Assembly (NCBI RefSeq): GCF_901933205.1
Contig: NC_044585.1
Span: forward strand, 1,736,001 to 1,800,000
Length of the DNA stretch: 64,000 bases
Direction: 5' to 3'
From: Camarhynchus parvulus
Lineage: Eukaryota; Chordata; Aves; Passeriformes; Thraupidae
Shown: positions 52,081 to 63,650 of the stretch, piece after piece
How the letters are laid out: the number at the start of each line of letters is the position of its first letter
Numbering within the stretch: position 1 is the stretch's first letter
Notes under the pieces: generated by a model
What the model saw: only the letters and a program-made list of their open reading frames with translations
The model's database searches: none
Told to the model about the DNA's origin: nothing
Program-made: the position numbers and the translations under genes

Positions 52081-55000
52081 GCGTCCCCTCTGTGCCCCCC
52101 CGGGCTGGCCTGAGGGGGGGACGCTGGGGCGCGCCGGGGCTTGGGGACAGGGAGGGGACCTGGGGGTGGCTCCGGGGTCTCGTCGCGGCGGGCGAAGGCG
52201 TCGTGGGCGATGTGCAGGTCTCGCAGCACCTCCTGCAGCCTGTCCCCAGCGGGTCCCGCTGCACGCCAGGGTGGGGTCAATGCCACCAGTGCCACCCACC
52301 CCCCTGCCAGTCCCGCGGGCATTTCCCCCCCACAGCCCCGCGTCCACCCCCGACACCCACCCGTGGTGTCCCCACAGCCCTTCCCGGTCCCCCCGTCCCC
52401 TCACATCCCCCGTCCCGTGCCCCAGCACCCGCCAGCCCCCCGGACTGCGTGTGTCCCCGTGTCCCCGTGTCCGCGTGTGTCTGCTGTCCCCTCGCGGAGG
52501 GAGCCGGAGCAGTGCCCTGTGGTGCCCGCAGGGCTGTGCCAGCCTGTGCCAGCCCCCACCCCGGGTCCCCATGTCCCCCCGGTGCCCCCGGGGCTCCCAT
52601 ACCTGCCTGGCCCGGGCAGGGGGGCCCGGCCACCGCGCTGCCCTCGGGACCCCCGGCCAGCGCTGCCCTGCAGGACAGGGACCCTCAGGACACCCCCCGC
52701 CCTCCAGCACCCAAAGGACCCCGGCACCCCCAGCCCCCACCGTGCTGGGGGACAGGGACCTCAGGACACCCCCACTCTGCCCCCCGGACCCCTGTGCCGC
52801 CCTCTGGACCCCTGGTTGCCACCACCCTGCAGGAAGGGACCCACGGCAGGGTGCCACCATGGCTGTCAGCACCCAAAGGACCTCAGGACCCCCGATTCCC
52901 ACTGTCCTTGGGGACAAGGACCCTCCGCACGCTGCCACCGTGCCCACCACCCCCTAAAGGACACTCAGGCCCCCATATTCACCCTCAGGACCCCCAAACC
53001 CCACCAGCCTGTGGCACAGGGACCCTCAGCAGCTTCCCCCACTGCCCACCAGCGCCCCAAAGTCCCCGTGCTCACCGCAGGTGCCCGCAGAGGCTCTGCG
53101 CTGCCACCGCGGGCCGTGGGCACGGCTGCACCCGGGCACTGCCAAGCACAGAGTGGGGACACGGCGACAGCCACACCCCCCTGGCGGGCACGCCGAGGCC
53201 AGGGCACCCCCAGTCCTAGCGGCACGGGTGGAAGGTGCCGGGGTGGAACGTGGGCAGCATGTCCCGGTTGGCACTGGTGGCCTGGCACAGCGCCCACAGC
53301 CACTGCCACAGCTCCGGGGCGCTCTGAGGGGACAGCAGGGACGGGGCACACCTCCCCAATGTCCCCACCCCTCCCTGGTGTCCCCATCTCTCTCCAAGGT
53401 CCCCATCATTCTCCAAGGTCCCCACCCTTCCCTCGTGTCCCCACCCTTCCCCAATGTCCCCATTTCTCCCCGGTGTCCCCACCCTTCCCCAATGTCCCCA
53501 TCCTTCCCTGGTGTCCTCATCCTTCCCTAGTGTCCCCACCTCTCCCTGGTGTCCCCATCCCTCCCTGGGGTCCCCATCCCTCCCCAATGTCCCCATCCCT
53601 CCCCAATGTCCCCATACCTCCCTGGTGTCCCTATCTCTCTGCAGTGTCCCCATCCCTCCCTGATGTCCCCACCCTTCCCCGGTGTCCCTCCCCTCCGTGG
53701 TGTCCCCGTGCTGTCCCCACCTTGGCGAGCAGCAGGAGCGTGGGGCCGGTGCCGGGCTCTGTGCACTGCTCCCGCAGCCCGAAGAGCTTCGGGGTGAGCA
53801 CAGTGGGAGCGAAGAAGTGAAGGAAGAGGAACCCATGATGGAGAAGTACCGCACCTCCTGGATGGGGACAGGGACAGCCCAGGGGACAGGCACAGCTCAG
53901 GGGACAGGCACAGCCCGGGGGACAGGGACAGCTCAGGGGACAGGCACAGCCCAGGGGACAGGCACAGCTCAGAGCTTGGCGTGGTGCTCCTGGGGCTGGG
54001 CAGACCCCCAGCCCCGCCGTGGGTCCCACCTCGTGCTGTGCCGAGGGGAATCGCTGCTCCACCCGCCTGCGGAGCTGCTGGAATGCCACCCTCATGGGGA
54101 GGGGACACTTGTCCACCAAGCCCACGATGGCATGGACGATGTCCCCCAGGTAGCCCTTCAGCAGCTCCAGGCTGCTCTCCTGCACCTGTGCCTCCGACAG
54201 GGACCCCCTGAAGGAGATCCTTCTGTGGGGATACTCTGGGTCAGGGACACCAGGAACGGGGGCACTGAGCTGGCCAGAAGTGGCCCCTTCCTGCAGGGGA
54301 CACAGGGACATGCCAGGTGCCCGTGCCCCTCCCAGACATCCACCTGTGCCCACCTGCCCCGGCTCAGCTCCATCTTGCCGGGGTCCAGCTCCACATGTTT
54401 CTTCTCCTCAAAGATGCGGTTCAGCACTGGCTTCAGGAGCTCGTGCAGGTAGGGCAGCCCCACCACCTGCAAGGGGTGGGAAGGCACTGTGCTTGACCCC
54501 AAATGCCCTGCTGGAACATCATGGAGGTGTCCCTTCCCGTGCTCACCTTCATGAACTGCTCCGTGGATTTGGAGGCCAGTGAGTTGGAGCGGAGCAGGGT
54601 GTTGGGATCAGCTGGAAGAGCACAGAGGCTGTGGCAGGGTGGGCACAGGGTGACATCCCAGCTGTCTCTGGTGTGCCCAGCCCCAGGGACACGTGGCACC
54701 TTTCCTGCCTCTCCCTTGGTGTCCTCACTCTTTCTCCATGGTCATCTGGAGCAATCTGGCTTGGGGTTTCTTGAGGTGGCCCTGGGCACTTACTGGTCCT
54801 GGCCAGCTCGTGGCTGGTGAGGTAGTCCAGGAGGAGCACAGCCAGCCCTTGGCCCGAGAAGAGCTTCACCAACTTGGAGGCCACGTCCTGCTGGCTCTCC
54901 CCTGAGGTCACCTCCTCCAGGACAGCCAGGGCTGTGCCCTCAGGGGACTGTGGGGAGGGCAGGGTGGGCACAGCAGGGCCTCCACACTGGGGTGGTCACC

Positions 55001-57819
55001 CCAAAGTTCCCCGCAGCCCCAGCACCCACCTGGGCCGGGCAGAGGATGGGCTCGGTGAGGAGCTGGATGAGGGGCTGGTAGTGGTGGGAGGGCAGGACTG
55101 TGTCCTCCAGCAGCCTCACTGCCAGCCTCAGGGCACCCAGCTGTCCCCTGCAGTGACACAGGGGCTCACGTGGGTCCTGTGCCCTCCATGGGGGCCACCT
55201 CGTGCTGCCCTGGTCACAACCCCCTGTCCCCTCTGCCTGCATCACCCGTGGTCCCCGGTGGTGCTGGGGAGGGGCAGGAGATGGAACCAGCCCCTGGTGA
55301 GGCCCGGGCAGAGGGTGTCCAAGAAAAACTCGACCTGGGGGACACAGGCAGGGTCTGGATGGGTGAGGGGACATGTGCCAGTCCCTTGTGCCGCACCTCC
55401 CTTGGGGCACAGCCCAGGACACGCAGGGTCTGGATGGGTGAGGGGACATGTGCCAGTCCCTTGTGCCACACCTCCCTTGGGGCACAGCCCAGGACACGCA
55501 GGGTCTGGATGGGTGAGGGGACATGTGCCAGTCCCCTGTGCCACACCTCCCTTGGGGCACAGCCCAGGACACGCAGGGTCTGCACGTGGCACTGCCCCCA
55601 TCCCGGTGGGTCCTAACCCGTGGTCACCCAGACCCCGCACCGAGGGGTGCAGAGGCGCCCCCAGGCCCCATTGGGGTGTGCCCCGAGCTCCTCACCCGCC
55701 CCAGGGAGTCGTTCTTGCCCACGATGTCCCAGTCCCAAAGCTCCACGCTCAGCACGGCCTCTCCCAGCTCCCCCTCCGGCAGCTCGAACTCCAGCACCTC
55801 ATCCCAGCTCGGGAGCCGCGTTTTCTTCACCACCTGCGGGGCACCGGGACTGGTGTCTCCAATGGTGCCCGACGGTGCCCGAGGGTGCCCGAGCCTCCTG
55901 GCTCCGTGCGGGACCCGGTGCCACACCCAGCAGCCCGCAGTGACTCACGGCTGTCCCCAGCGTGTGCCCGCAGCACGACACCCGGCCAAAGGGGTCCGAG
56001 GCGCCCGAGGCGTCCCGAGGGGACCAGGTCGCTGTGAGGACGTGGGGTCAGCAGGGTTTGTCCCCACCGTCACGGTCCCTGCAGCCCCACGTGCCCGCTT
56101 TGTGCCAGCTCGCCTGTGCACATGGGGCAGCCCGCAGGAGCCAGGGCATGCTGGGGAGATCGTGTCCCCATTTCCAGGGAGCCCTTCCTCCTCCAGTCCC
56201 TAGTGCGGTGCTGCCATCCCTCCTGGCTGTCCCCATGGCCACCCTGTCCCCATGGCCATCCTGTTGCCTTGGTAGCCGCTTTGGTTGCCATGGCAGCGGG
56301 ATGCTGCCTCTGCTGGCTGCTCCATCTGTCAGCTGTGTGCGTGTGTCACCGTGTGTGTGTCACCGTGCGTGTGTCCCTGTGCACGCTCACACGCGGCTGT
56401 GGAATCCACGGGGCAGAAGCAGCGTGATTTCCTCACCCCAAAAAGGGTTCAGGCTCTTCCACACCGTGGCCGCCCTGTCAGGATGGCAGGGGTGGCTGTC
56501 CCCCCAGGGAGGATCCCCCCTCCTGTGTGTCCCCTCGCAGTGTGGGACAGTGTCCCTGTACCTGGCCACCACCTCGTTGTCCACCTTGACCCCACAGTAG
56601 GGATCGCTGGAGCCAGAGCTGGGCAGGGGATGGGGGTGCCCAGGGTCAGCCCCCACCCGGGAATCCCCCCCATCCTGGGGGCCTCAGACCCCAGCAGTGA
56701 GGCATCAGCCCCGGGGGCTGAGCTGAGCTGCTCGGTCTCAGCCTGGCCCTGCTGAACCCGGGATGGGGATATCCCCTTTTCTCCTTGAGCTGAGGGACCT
56801 GCGGTGGGTCACCTCGAGGCATGGCAGTGTCCCTGTGCCACCCACCCACGGGCACCGCTGTGTGTCCAGCAGCACAGCCCAGCCCGAGGCTCTGTGACAC
56901 CCCACGGTGCCAGGGTGACACCGGTCTGGCTCTTTCCACCGGGAGAACAGGAGGGAGGGATGAGGGACGGATCCAGGGACCATCCGCCCGGCTCCCTGCA
57001 AAGCCCCTTTCTGCTGGATTGTGGCAGCTGGAGCAGCACCTAGGGGTGCCAGCCCTGGGGCGCTGCTGGAACCCCAAATCCCCAGGAGGTGCAAGGACTG
57101 GGACCCCGAGACGGATGAGGGACGTGACCCCAGTCTCTGTCCCTGCCACAGGACGGGAAGTGGGAGTGGCTCCCCCCGACCCCCTCTGCAGCCCCACGAC
57201 AGCCCCAAGCTGGGTTTGGGGGTGCTGGGAGCAGCACCGGGCACCCCATCATTGTGCAGCTGTGCCCAGAGCCCCGCCGTGGGGCAGCCCTCGGGGGCAG
57301 AACCCCCCGAGGCAGGGGCACGGCCCCGCTCCCGGCTGCCCGGCCCTGGGAGCGGCCGCCGGTGCCAAGCTGGCACATCCGGGGGTGCCCGGGACTGCCA
57401 GCTCCGCCGACTCACCACCCCACACCCCTAAAGGCGTGGGGATGCAGGGGCTGCGCCCCCCCAGTGTCACCCCCGGGCTTGGGGGGATCCTCTGTGCCCA
57501 CCCTGCTGGGTGGGGGGCACGAAAGGGGTGCTAAAGGGACTGGGGGCTCATACACCCCTGGGGGATGGGGGGCTGGCAGTGCCTGCACACCCCAGACCCC
57601 CACTTCGGGGGTAATGAGTGCAAGCAGACACCCCCAAAACTGTACGGAGAGAACACCCAGGGAGGGCAGAGCACCCAGAGCCCCCGCCCCGCCACATCTC
57701 CCGCGGTGGGTCTGGGGGAAATAGGGGGGCGCTGAGCCCCCCCGAGCCACTCACAGGTCCTTGGCGGGCAGGTCCTTCCCCTCCAGCACCCGGCAGCGCA
57801 GCCAGGCGGTTTTGGCCAT
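51789..57819 (-). CDS. RASAL1: RASAL1, Ras GTPase-activating-like protein (incomplete or damaged)
   Basis: Recognised exons: 57755-57819 (MAKTAWLRCRVLEGKDLPAK), 56562-56618 (GSSDPYCGVKVDNEVVA), 56391-56474 (TVWKSLNPFWGEE), 55949-56031 (PRDASGASDPFGRV), 55696-55833 (WDEVLEF..VELWDWDIVGKND), 55246-55334, 55030-55147, 54794-54947, 54547-54611 (LLRSNSLASK, RasGAP arginine-finger segment), 54354-54466, 54030-54222, 53721-53857 (HFFAPTVLTPKLFGLR), about 53219-53323, 53076-53138, 52603-52667 and 51789-52239. Mammalian RASAL1 is C2-C2-RasGAP-PH-Btk and turns off Ras at the membrane in response to calcium. Not found: the end of C2A and start of C2B, the second half of RasGAP, and most of PH. The intervals where they belong are 360-400 bp long, one of them minisatellite. 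Exon 53721-53857 is 137 nt where frame needs 138. Either real decay or assembly loss. Confidence 0.85.
52690..53065 (-). other. RASAL1 intron, no exon recognised
   Basis: C-rich degenerate DNA (ggaccctcaggacaccccc units) between exons 52603-52667 and 53076-53138. The C-terminal linker exons of RASAL1 expected here were not recognised. Confidence 0.4.
53335..53720 (+). repeat. Minisatellite replacing expected RASAL1 GAP/PH exons
   Basis: Around 16-24 bp units (ccctccctggtgtccccat, ccttccccaatgtccccat) fill the whole space between RASAL1 exon 53721-53857 and the next recognised exon at about 53323. In mammals, exons for about 150 residues of GAP and PH domain lie between these points. Confidence 0.88.
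53870..53975 (+). repeat. 18-bp tandem repeat, RASAL1 intron
   Basis: Six copies of a unit like ggggacaggcacagctca between the GAP exons 53721-53857 and 54030-54222. Confidence 0.9.
55351..55590 (+). repeat. 75-bp tandem repeat, RASAL1 intron
   Basis: Three full copies and a partial fourth, starting gggtctggatgggtgagggg at 55351, 55426 and 55501, with gggtctg again at 55576. Copies are almost identical, implying recent expansion. 75 is divisible by three, so the frames stay open, but it lies between exons. Confidence 0.95.
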
Positions 57820-58120
57820 GCCGGCGAACTTCAAACTTCGGGGTGGGCACCCGCGGGGCTGCGATGGGTGCCCAGGGGTGCCCTGAGCCCCCCAAAGCGC
57901 CGCTGGGCTGCCGCCCACCCCCCTTCCTCCTCCTCCTCCTCCTCCTCCTCCTCCTCCTCCTCCTCCTCCGCCGCCGCCGCCGCCGCTTCTCACCGCCGCT
58001 TCTTCCTCTTTCCTCTCCTCGGTTGTTTTTGCTGCCGCTTCGCTCCCACCTGCGCCAGGCAGGCACAGGGCGGAGGGCGAGCGCGGGGAAGGGGGCACAG
58101 TGCCCACCGCGGGGGTCCCA
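57820..58120 (-). promoter_or_regulatory. RASAL1: RASAL1 5' UTR/promoter with (CCT)n-(CCG)n run
   Basis: Upstream of the RASAL1 ATG (57817-57819) is GC-rich DNA with a trinucleotide run at 57925-57985 (CTC then CCG on the plus strand; GGC/GGA on the transcript). Confidence 0.5.
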
Positions 58121-59240
58121 TCGCCAGCCAGCGACCGGGCAGCAAAGCCACCCTCCGTCCGAGAGGCGGGGAAACTGAGGCACGGGGGCACGGCAGAGCG
58201 GTGGCACCTGTGGTGAGGGGCTTCTGTCATGTCACAAGGGGTGACAGGGATGGGGGGTTCGGTCTGGACCCCAAAGTGCCAGAGTAGGGGGGGGGAATGG
58301 GTGAACGCTGGATTTGGGGATGAGGGGAGGAAGGAGGTGCATGGGACCCCCCCAAGGGACCTCCGGGTGACCCCAGTCCTCAGAGGGGACACCCTGAGCC
58401 CAACCGGGGGGACTCCAGCGGGTCTTGGGGTGTCTGTGGATGCAGCACCCCAATCCCACCGCTCCCTGCACCAGGGACCCTGAGCCAGAGAGGATGAGGG
58501 GCACTGGGGGGCGAGGGGGGACACCCCAGCTCTGCGGGGGCTTGGAGGGGCTGCGGAATTTGGGGTGCTGGCCAGCTGTGTCACCCAGTGGGTGCTGCCA
58601 GGGTGGGTGTCACCCAGGGGGTGCTGGAGGGGTCAGAGGAGGGGCTCTGGCTCTTGGGGGGCTGATGATGGGGTGCTGCTCCTTGGGGGGCTCAATCAGA
58701 TCCTTGGGGGCTGCTGGAGGGGGATGAATATGGGGGTGCTGATTTTTGGGGGCTGCTGAATTGGGGGGTGTCACCCAGCGGGTGCTGGGTTCTGGGGGTG
58801 TCACTGCCAGGGGAATTCCCTGTGTGAGTGCTAAGGGAGGAGATGTCACTGCTGGGGGGTGTCACTGGTGGGGGGTGTCACTCTGTGGGTCCCGGGGGTT
58901 GTCACTGCCAGGGGGTGTCCCCGTGTGGGTTGGGGGGGAATGTCACTGCCAGGGGGTGTCCCCGTGACGGTGTTGGGTCCCTGAGGGTGTCACAGCCGGG
59001 AGGTGTCCCGGTGTGAGTGCTGGGGAGGTGTCATTGCCAAGGGGTGTCACCTTGTGGGTTCTGGGGGCTGTCACTGTCAGGGGGTGTCCCCGTGTGGGTG
59101 TTGCGAGGCTGTCACTGCCGGGAGGTGTCCCGGTGTGTGTCACTGCCGGTGTGTGTCCCGGTGTGTGTCCCGGTGTGTGTCCCTGCCGGTGTGTGTCCCG
59201 GTGTGTGTCCCGGTGTGTGTCCCTGCCGGGAGGTGTCCCG
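58120..59240. other. RASAL1-WSB2 divergent intergenic region
   Basis: No gene seen. G-rich degenerate repeats with gggggtgtcactgccagggg (58.5-59.1 kb) grade into a cggtgtgtgtcc tandem array at 59120-59260, next to the WSB2 CpG island. Confidence 0.6.
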
Positions 59241-59520
59241 GCGTGTGTCCCTGAGGGTGTCGCTGCCCCGGGCCCGGCGGGCGGGCCCCGGCCCGGTTCC
59301 CGCCGTTTCTCCCTCATGGAGGCCGTTCCAGGCCCTCTCCCGCCCTCTCCCGCCCCATGCCGGTCGCGGGGCGGTGCCGGTGGCGGCGGGGCCGGAGGAG
59401 GCGGCTCCAGGTTCCCTCCCCGCGCCGCCGCTTCCGCCGCCGCCGCCGCCCTGGGCCGGGCGGGCCCGGCGGGGCCGAGCGGGCGGCGGGGCCACCATGA
59501 AGCCGAGCGGAGGTGAGCGG
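59240..59520 (+). promoter_or_regulatory. WSB2: WSB2 CpG island promoter
   Basis: CpG-dense DNA ending in an excellent Kozak context (gccaccATGa) at 59491-59500 and the first coding exon. Confidence 0.7.
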
Positions 59521-62500
59521 GAGCCGGGCGGGGACACGGGGGGCTGTGAGGGTGACGGGGCTTTGGGGGGCTCTGGGGGTAACGGGGCTGTCCCGCCGCA
59601 GAGGAGCCGGTGCTGCTGGCGGAGCTGAAGCCGGGCCGGCCCCAGCGCTACGATTGGAAATCCAGCTGCGAGACCTGGAGCGTCGCCTTCTCCCCCGACG
59701 GGGCCTGGTTCGCCTGGTCCCAGGGACACTGCGTGGTCAAGCTGATCCCCTGGCCCCTGGGGGAGGCCGAGCTGTGAGTGCGGAGTCATGCAATGGGTTG
59801 GGTTAAAAGGGACCCTAAAGTCCAGCCTGGCCTTGGGCACTGCCAGGGATCCAGGGACAGCCCCAGCTGCTCTGGGCACCCTGTGCCAGGGCCTGCCCAC
59901 CCTGCCAGGGAACAATTCCTAATTCCCAATATCCCATCCCAGCCCTGCCCTCTGGCACTGGGAGCCATTCCCTGTGTCCTGTCCCTCCATCCCTTGTCCC
60001 CAGTCCCTCTGCAGCTCTCCTGGAGCCCCTTTAGGCCCTGCAAGGGGCTCTGAGCTCTCCCTGGAGCCTTCTCCTCTCCAGGTGAGCACCCCCAGCTCTC
60101 CCAGCCTGGCTCCAGCACTTGGAGCATCTCCTCCTGTGATGTCACTCCATCACCTCCATATCCTTCTGATGCTGGGAACCCCAGGGCTGGGGCAGCTCTG
60201 CAGGAGGGGTCTCACCTGAGTGGGGCAGAGGGCCAGAATCCCCCCCTCCTTTCCTGCTGCCCCTGCTGGGCGCTCAGCCCAGGGTGTTTCAGCCCTCACC
60301 CCCAGCACCCAAGTCCTCCCAGTGCTGCTCTCCATCCATTCATTCCCCAGCTTGGATTGATCCCAGGGGTTGCCCAGTGTGGGGTGAGGATGGGTGCATG
60401 GAGCTGGGGATCTTGGGGTGAACACTCCACCCATCCCTGCCTCCCTCCAGCGGCTGCAAAACCTCGGAGCGCAAGAGCCGGGGCGGCAAAGCGGAGACCT
60501 GGAGCCGTGGGGCAGCCAAGGAGAAGACTCTGGAGTGTGGGCAGATCGTGTGGGGCCTGGCCTTCAGTGCCTGGCCAGCAGCTGAGGATGGGGACACAGA
60601 TCCTGCCTGTGCCGTGGGGCTTCCCTGCCTGGTCCTGGCCACCGGGCTCAACAATGGGCAGATCAAGGTGTGGGAGGTGCAGACAGGTGAGCAGCCCTCG
60701 CTGTTGTGGTTTCAGGCTGGCTGTCCCCTTGTTCCCCTGTGGAAGGAGGTCCCATCTCTTCCCTTCCCCAATACCTGCCCTGTCCCAAGCAGGGCTGCAT
60801 GAATGCTCTGCCTCATTCCCTGTGGATGGATGGCACTGAGCCTGGCTCCTCTCTGCAGGACACCTCCTCTTCAGCCTCTTGGGACACCAGGATGTTGTCA
60901 GGGACCTGAGCTTCGCTCCTAATGGAAGCCCCATCCTCGTGTCGGCCTCACGGGACAAGACCCTGCGTGTGTGGGACTTGAGCAGGGATGGTAGGAACGT
61001 GCAGGGATATCCTTGTGCTGGGTCAGGGAAGGGGGAGAAACCCATCTTGGGAGGGAAGGTGGTGGGAGGGGGCCTTAGGGGACAACATTTGAGGCAGAAG
61101 GAGACAGCCATGTGACTGGGGCAGAGTGTAACCTGGGAGATGCAGGAGGGCATTGCCTTGGGATTTACCCAGGGAATCCCCAGCCCAATGTGAATTCCCA
61201 CTGGGGAAAAGGAGGGAGAGCAGAGCCAAGGAGTCCTGTTCTCCTCTGGTGACATATTTCTGCTGTCCCCAGGGCGGCAGGTGCAGGTGCTGTCGGGCCA
61301 CGTGCAGTGGGTGTACTGCTGCTCCATCTCCCCAGACTGCAGCATGCTCTGCTCTGCTGCTGGTGAGAAGTCGGTGAGTCCTGCAGGACGGGAGCCATCC
61401 CTGTGCCTGCTGAATCCAGCCCTCTGTGCCCCCAGAAACCCCCCTGGAGAAGGGCCAGGCCATGCTGCCCAGGATCCTCAGGAGCTGGAAGCTGGGAGCA
61501 GAGCCCATGTGGTTTAAACCTTGGGATGCTCCCAGCCTGATCCCCATCCCAAATCCCACAGGCACTGCTGTGGAGCATGAGATCCTACACCCTCATCCGG
61601 AGGCTGGAGGGCCACCAGAGCAGCGTGGTGTCCTGTGACTTCTCCCCGGACTCTGCGCTCCTTGTCACCGCGTCCTACGACGCCTGTGTCATCATGTGGG
61701 ACCCCTACACCGGGGAGCAGCTCAGGACACTGCGGTACCACCTGGGAGGGGACACACCAATGCCAGGGAGGATTTTAGGGTTGGATGTGGCTTTCCCTGC
61801 TGGATGGGCACAGCCACCATGTCTACACTGTGATGTGGGACACTGTGGGACAGGACAGAGCAATGCCAGGGGGGTTTTTGGGCTGGATGTGGCTTTCCCC
61901 ATGGGATGGGCACAGCCACCACATCTACACTGTGGTGTGGACCATGGGGACAGGACAGAGCAATGCCAGGGAGGATTTTAGGGCTGGATGTGGCTTTCCC
62001 CATGGGATGGGCACAGCCATCACCACATCTACACTGTGGTGTGGACCATGGGGACAGGACAGAGCAATGCCAGGGAGGTTTTTGGGCTGGATGTGGCTTT
62101 CCCCATTGAATGGGCACAGCCATCACCACTCCTCTGCTTCCAGAGGCAGGATGGGGGTCTGGCTTGCCAGGTTTGGTGGCTCTGCCAGCCTCAGCTGGGG
62201 AAGGGGCTGGTGGCAGCTCAGAGCTGATGCTGGGATGTTGTCCCCACCCACAGCCACGTCCCATTGCACTCCACGCTGGACTCCAGCAGTGAAATCCACA
62301 CCAGCTCCCTGCGCTCCGTCTGCTTCTCCCCTGAGGGGCTGTACCTGGCCACGGTGGCAGATGACAGGTGAGTGAACCCCTGTGGAGACCCAGAGGAGAC
62401 CAGAAAGAAGCAGGAGCTCCGGAGGTGGGGAATAAATGCTCCAGCTCCCCACAAATTCCTGGAATAAGTGGAAAGGTCAGGCCTGCGGGAACACCATGGC

Positions 62501-63196
62501 TGGGCTGTGACAAGGGGTAGCAGGGTCATGGCCCTGTCACCCTGAGCTGAGGTCCATGTCCTCCTGGGTGCTGTGCCACCCTCAGCATGTCACTCACTCA
62601 GCAGGGGACAGTCCTCCCTGGAACACTCCTATGGGAAGCAAATCTTTTTTTCTGTCTTTGGGTGATCCCAGAGGCTTTATTTTGGCAGCAGGCACTGCAC
62701 TGTGTCCTCTCACTTTCTCTACAGGCTCCTGAGGATCTGGGCCTTGGAGCTGCGGTCTCCAGTGGCCTTTGCCCCCATGACCAACGGTCTGTGCTGCATG
62801 TACTTCCCACATGGAGGATTCATTGCCACAGGGTGAGTAAACAGGAGAAGAGGGTGGAGAAACACAGGGTTCCTCCTTCCTCCTGCAGCTCAGCAAATTC
62901 TGGGCTTCCCTGGGCATAGTTTTCCTGGGCTGGGGAACACATGCTCCTGGCAAGCTTGGGAATATTTGGGGACAGCTGGAATTCCTCGTGTCCCCTCTGC
63001 CCTGAGCTCAGGGTTGTTTGGATCCCATTGCAGGACCAGGGATGGCCACGTGCAGTTCTGGACAGCCCCGAGGGTCCTCTCGTCGCTCAAGCACTTGTGC
63101 CGCAAAGCCCTGCGCACCTTCCTCACAACCTACCAGGTGCTGGCGCTGCCCATTCCCAGGAAGCTGAAGGAATTCCTCACTTACAGGACTTTTTAA
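59497..63196 (+). CDS. WSB2: WSB2, WD-repeat and SOCS-box protein (complete, 404 aa)
   Basis: Nine exons in one frame: 59497-59512, 59602-59773, 60451-60686, 60859-60990, 61273-61373, 61562-61734, 62254-62367, 62725-62832, 63034-63196; 1215 nt, the same length as human WSB2. After MKPSGEEPVLLAELKPGRPQ come WD40 repeats with clear cores (SVAFSPDGAWFAWSQGHCVV; DLSFAPNGSPILVSASRDKT then LRVWD; SISPDCSMLCSAAGEKS; SCDFSPDSALLVTASYD then IMWD; SVCFSPEGLYLATVADD then RIWALEL). The C-terminal SOCS box (about 365-404) begins LSSLKHLCRKALRTFL (elongin-BC box), carries LPIP (cullin-5 box) and ends KEFLTYRTF. It is expected to present substrates to an elongin-cullin-5 ubiquitin ligase in the cytosol. The least conserved part is the insert after CVVKLIPWPL. 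Confidence 0.97.
59790..60135 (-). mobile_element. CR1 LINE 3' fragment in WSB2 intron 2
   Basis: Reverse complement of the CR1 order seen at 18.1-18.5 and 23.2-23.5 kb: aaaagggaccctaaagtcca near the 3' end, tgggagccattccctgtgtc, then cctggagccttctcctctcc. Antisense to WSB2. Confidence 0.8.
61780..62130 (+). repeat. ~102-bp tandem repeat, WSB2 intron 6
   Basis: Units begin ggatgtggctttcccc at 61783, 61885, 61986 and 62089 and include ggacaggacagagcaatgcc. Three full copies plus a partial fourth, just past the exon 6 donor at 61735. Confidence 0.93.
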
Positions 63197-63650
63197 GGCA
63201 GCAGGGAGAGCAGAGGCACGGAGGTGAGCCCTGGGGCTCGGCCCGGGCCGGCGGCGCCGCAGGAACGCCGAGCCGCGAGCCAGGAGCGCTGCTGCTCCGT
63301 GGTTTTGGGGCTGTGGAGGGCTTTTTTTGGTGTCATAATACAAAAACCCAGCAAAATCCCACACAGAGAGCTGTGGTGGCCCCGCAGGGGACACGGGTGG
63401 GACACAGGTTCCCCCTGTCCCCTGCTGCCTGCTGGGTTGGGTCAGGTGCTTCTGCTTCTGAGTGCAATGGTGTGGGATGATGGTGGAACAGCTGCTGTGG
63501 GAGCAGAGCTGTTGTCACCTGCACAAATATGGGGTGAACCCCCCCCAAAACACCCCCCTGGGAATGTCCCTCCATCCCGCTGGAGCGTGGGCAGGAGTGG
63601 GACAAGCCCGAGCAGGTCTCAATAAATAAAAATTGATTCCTCATGATTTC
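63197..63650 (+). terminator. WSB2: WSB2 3' UTR and polyadenylation signals
   Basis: Follows the TAA at 63194-63196. Overlapping AATAAA hexamers occur at 63621-63630 (aataaataaa), so cleavage is expected near 63645. No further gene is recognised from there to 64000. Confidence 0.85.

Noticed and set aside
58120..59240. Searched for a gene or shared exon between RASAL1 and WSB2
   Set aside because: Only G-rich degenerate repeats were seen; no splice-bounded coding segment could be supported.
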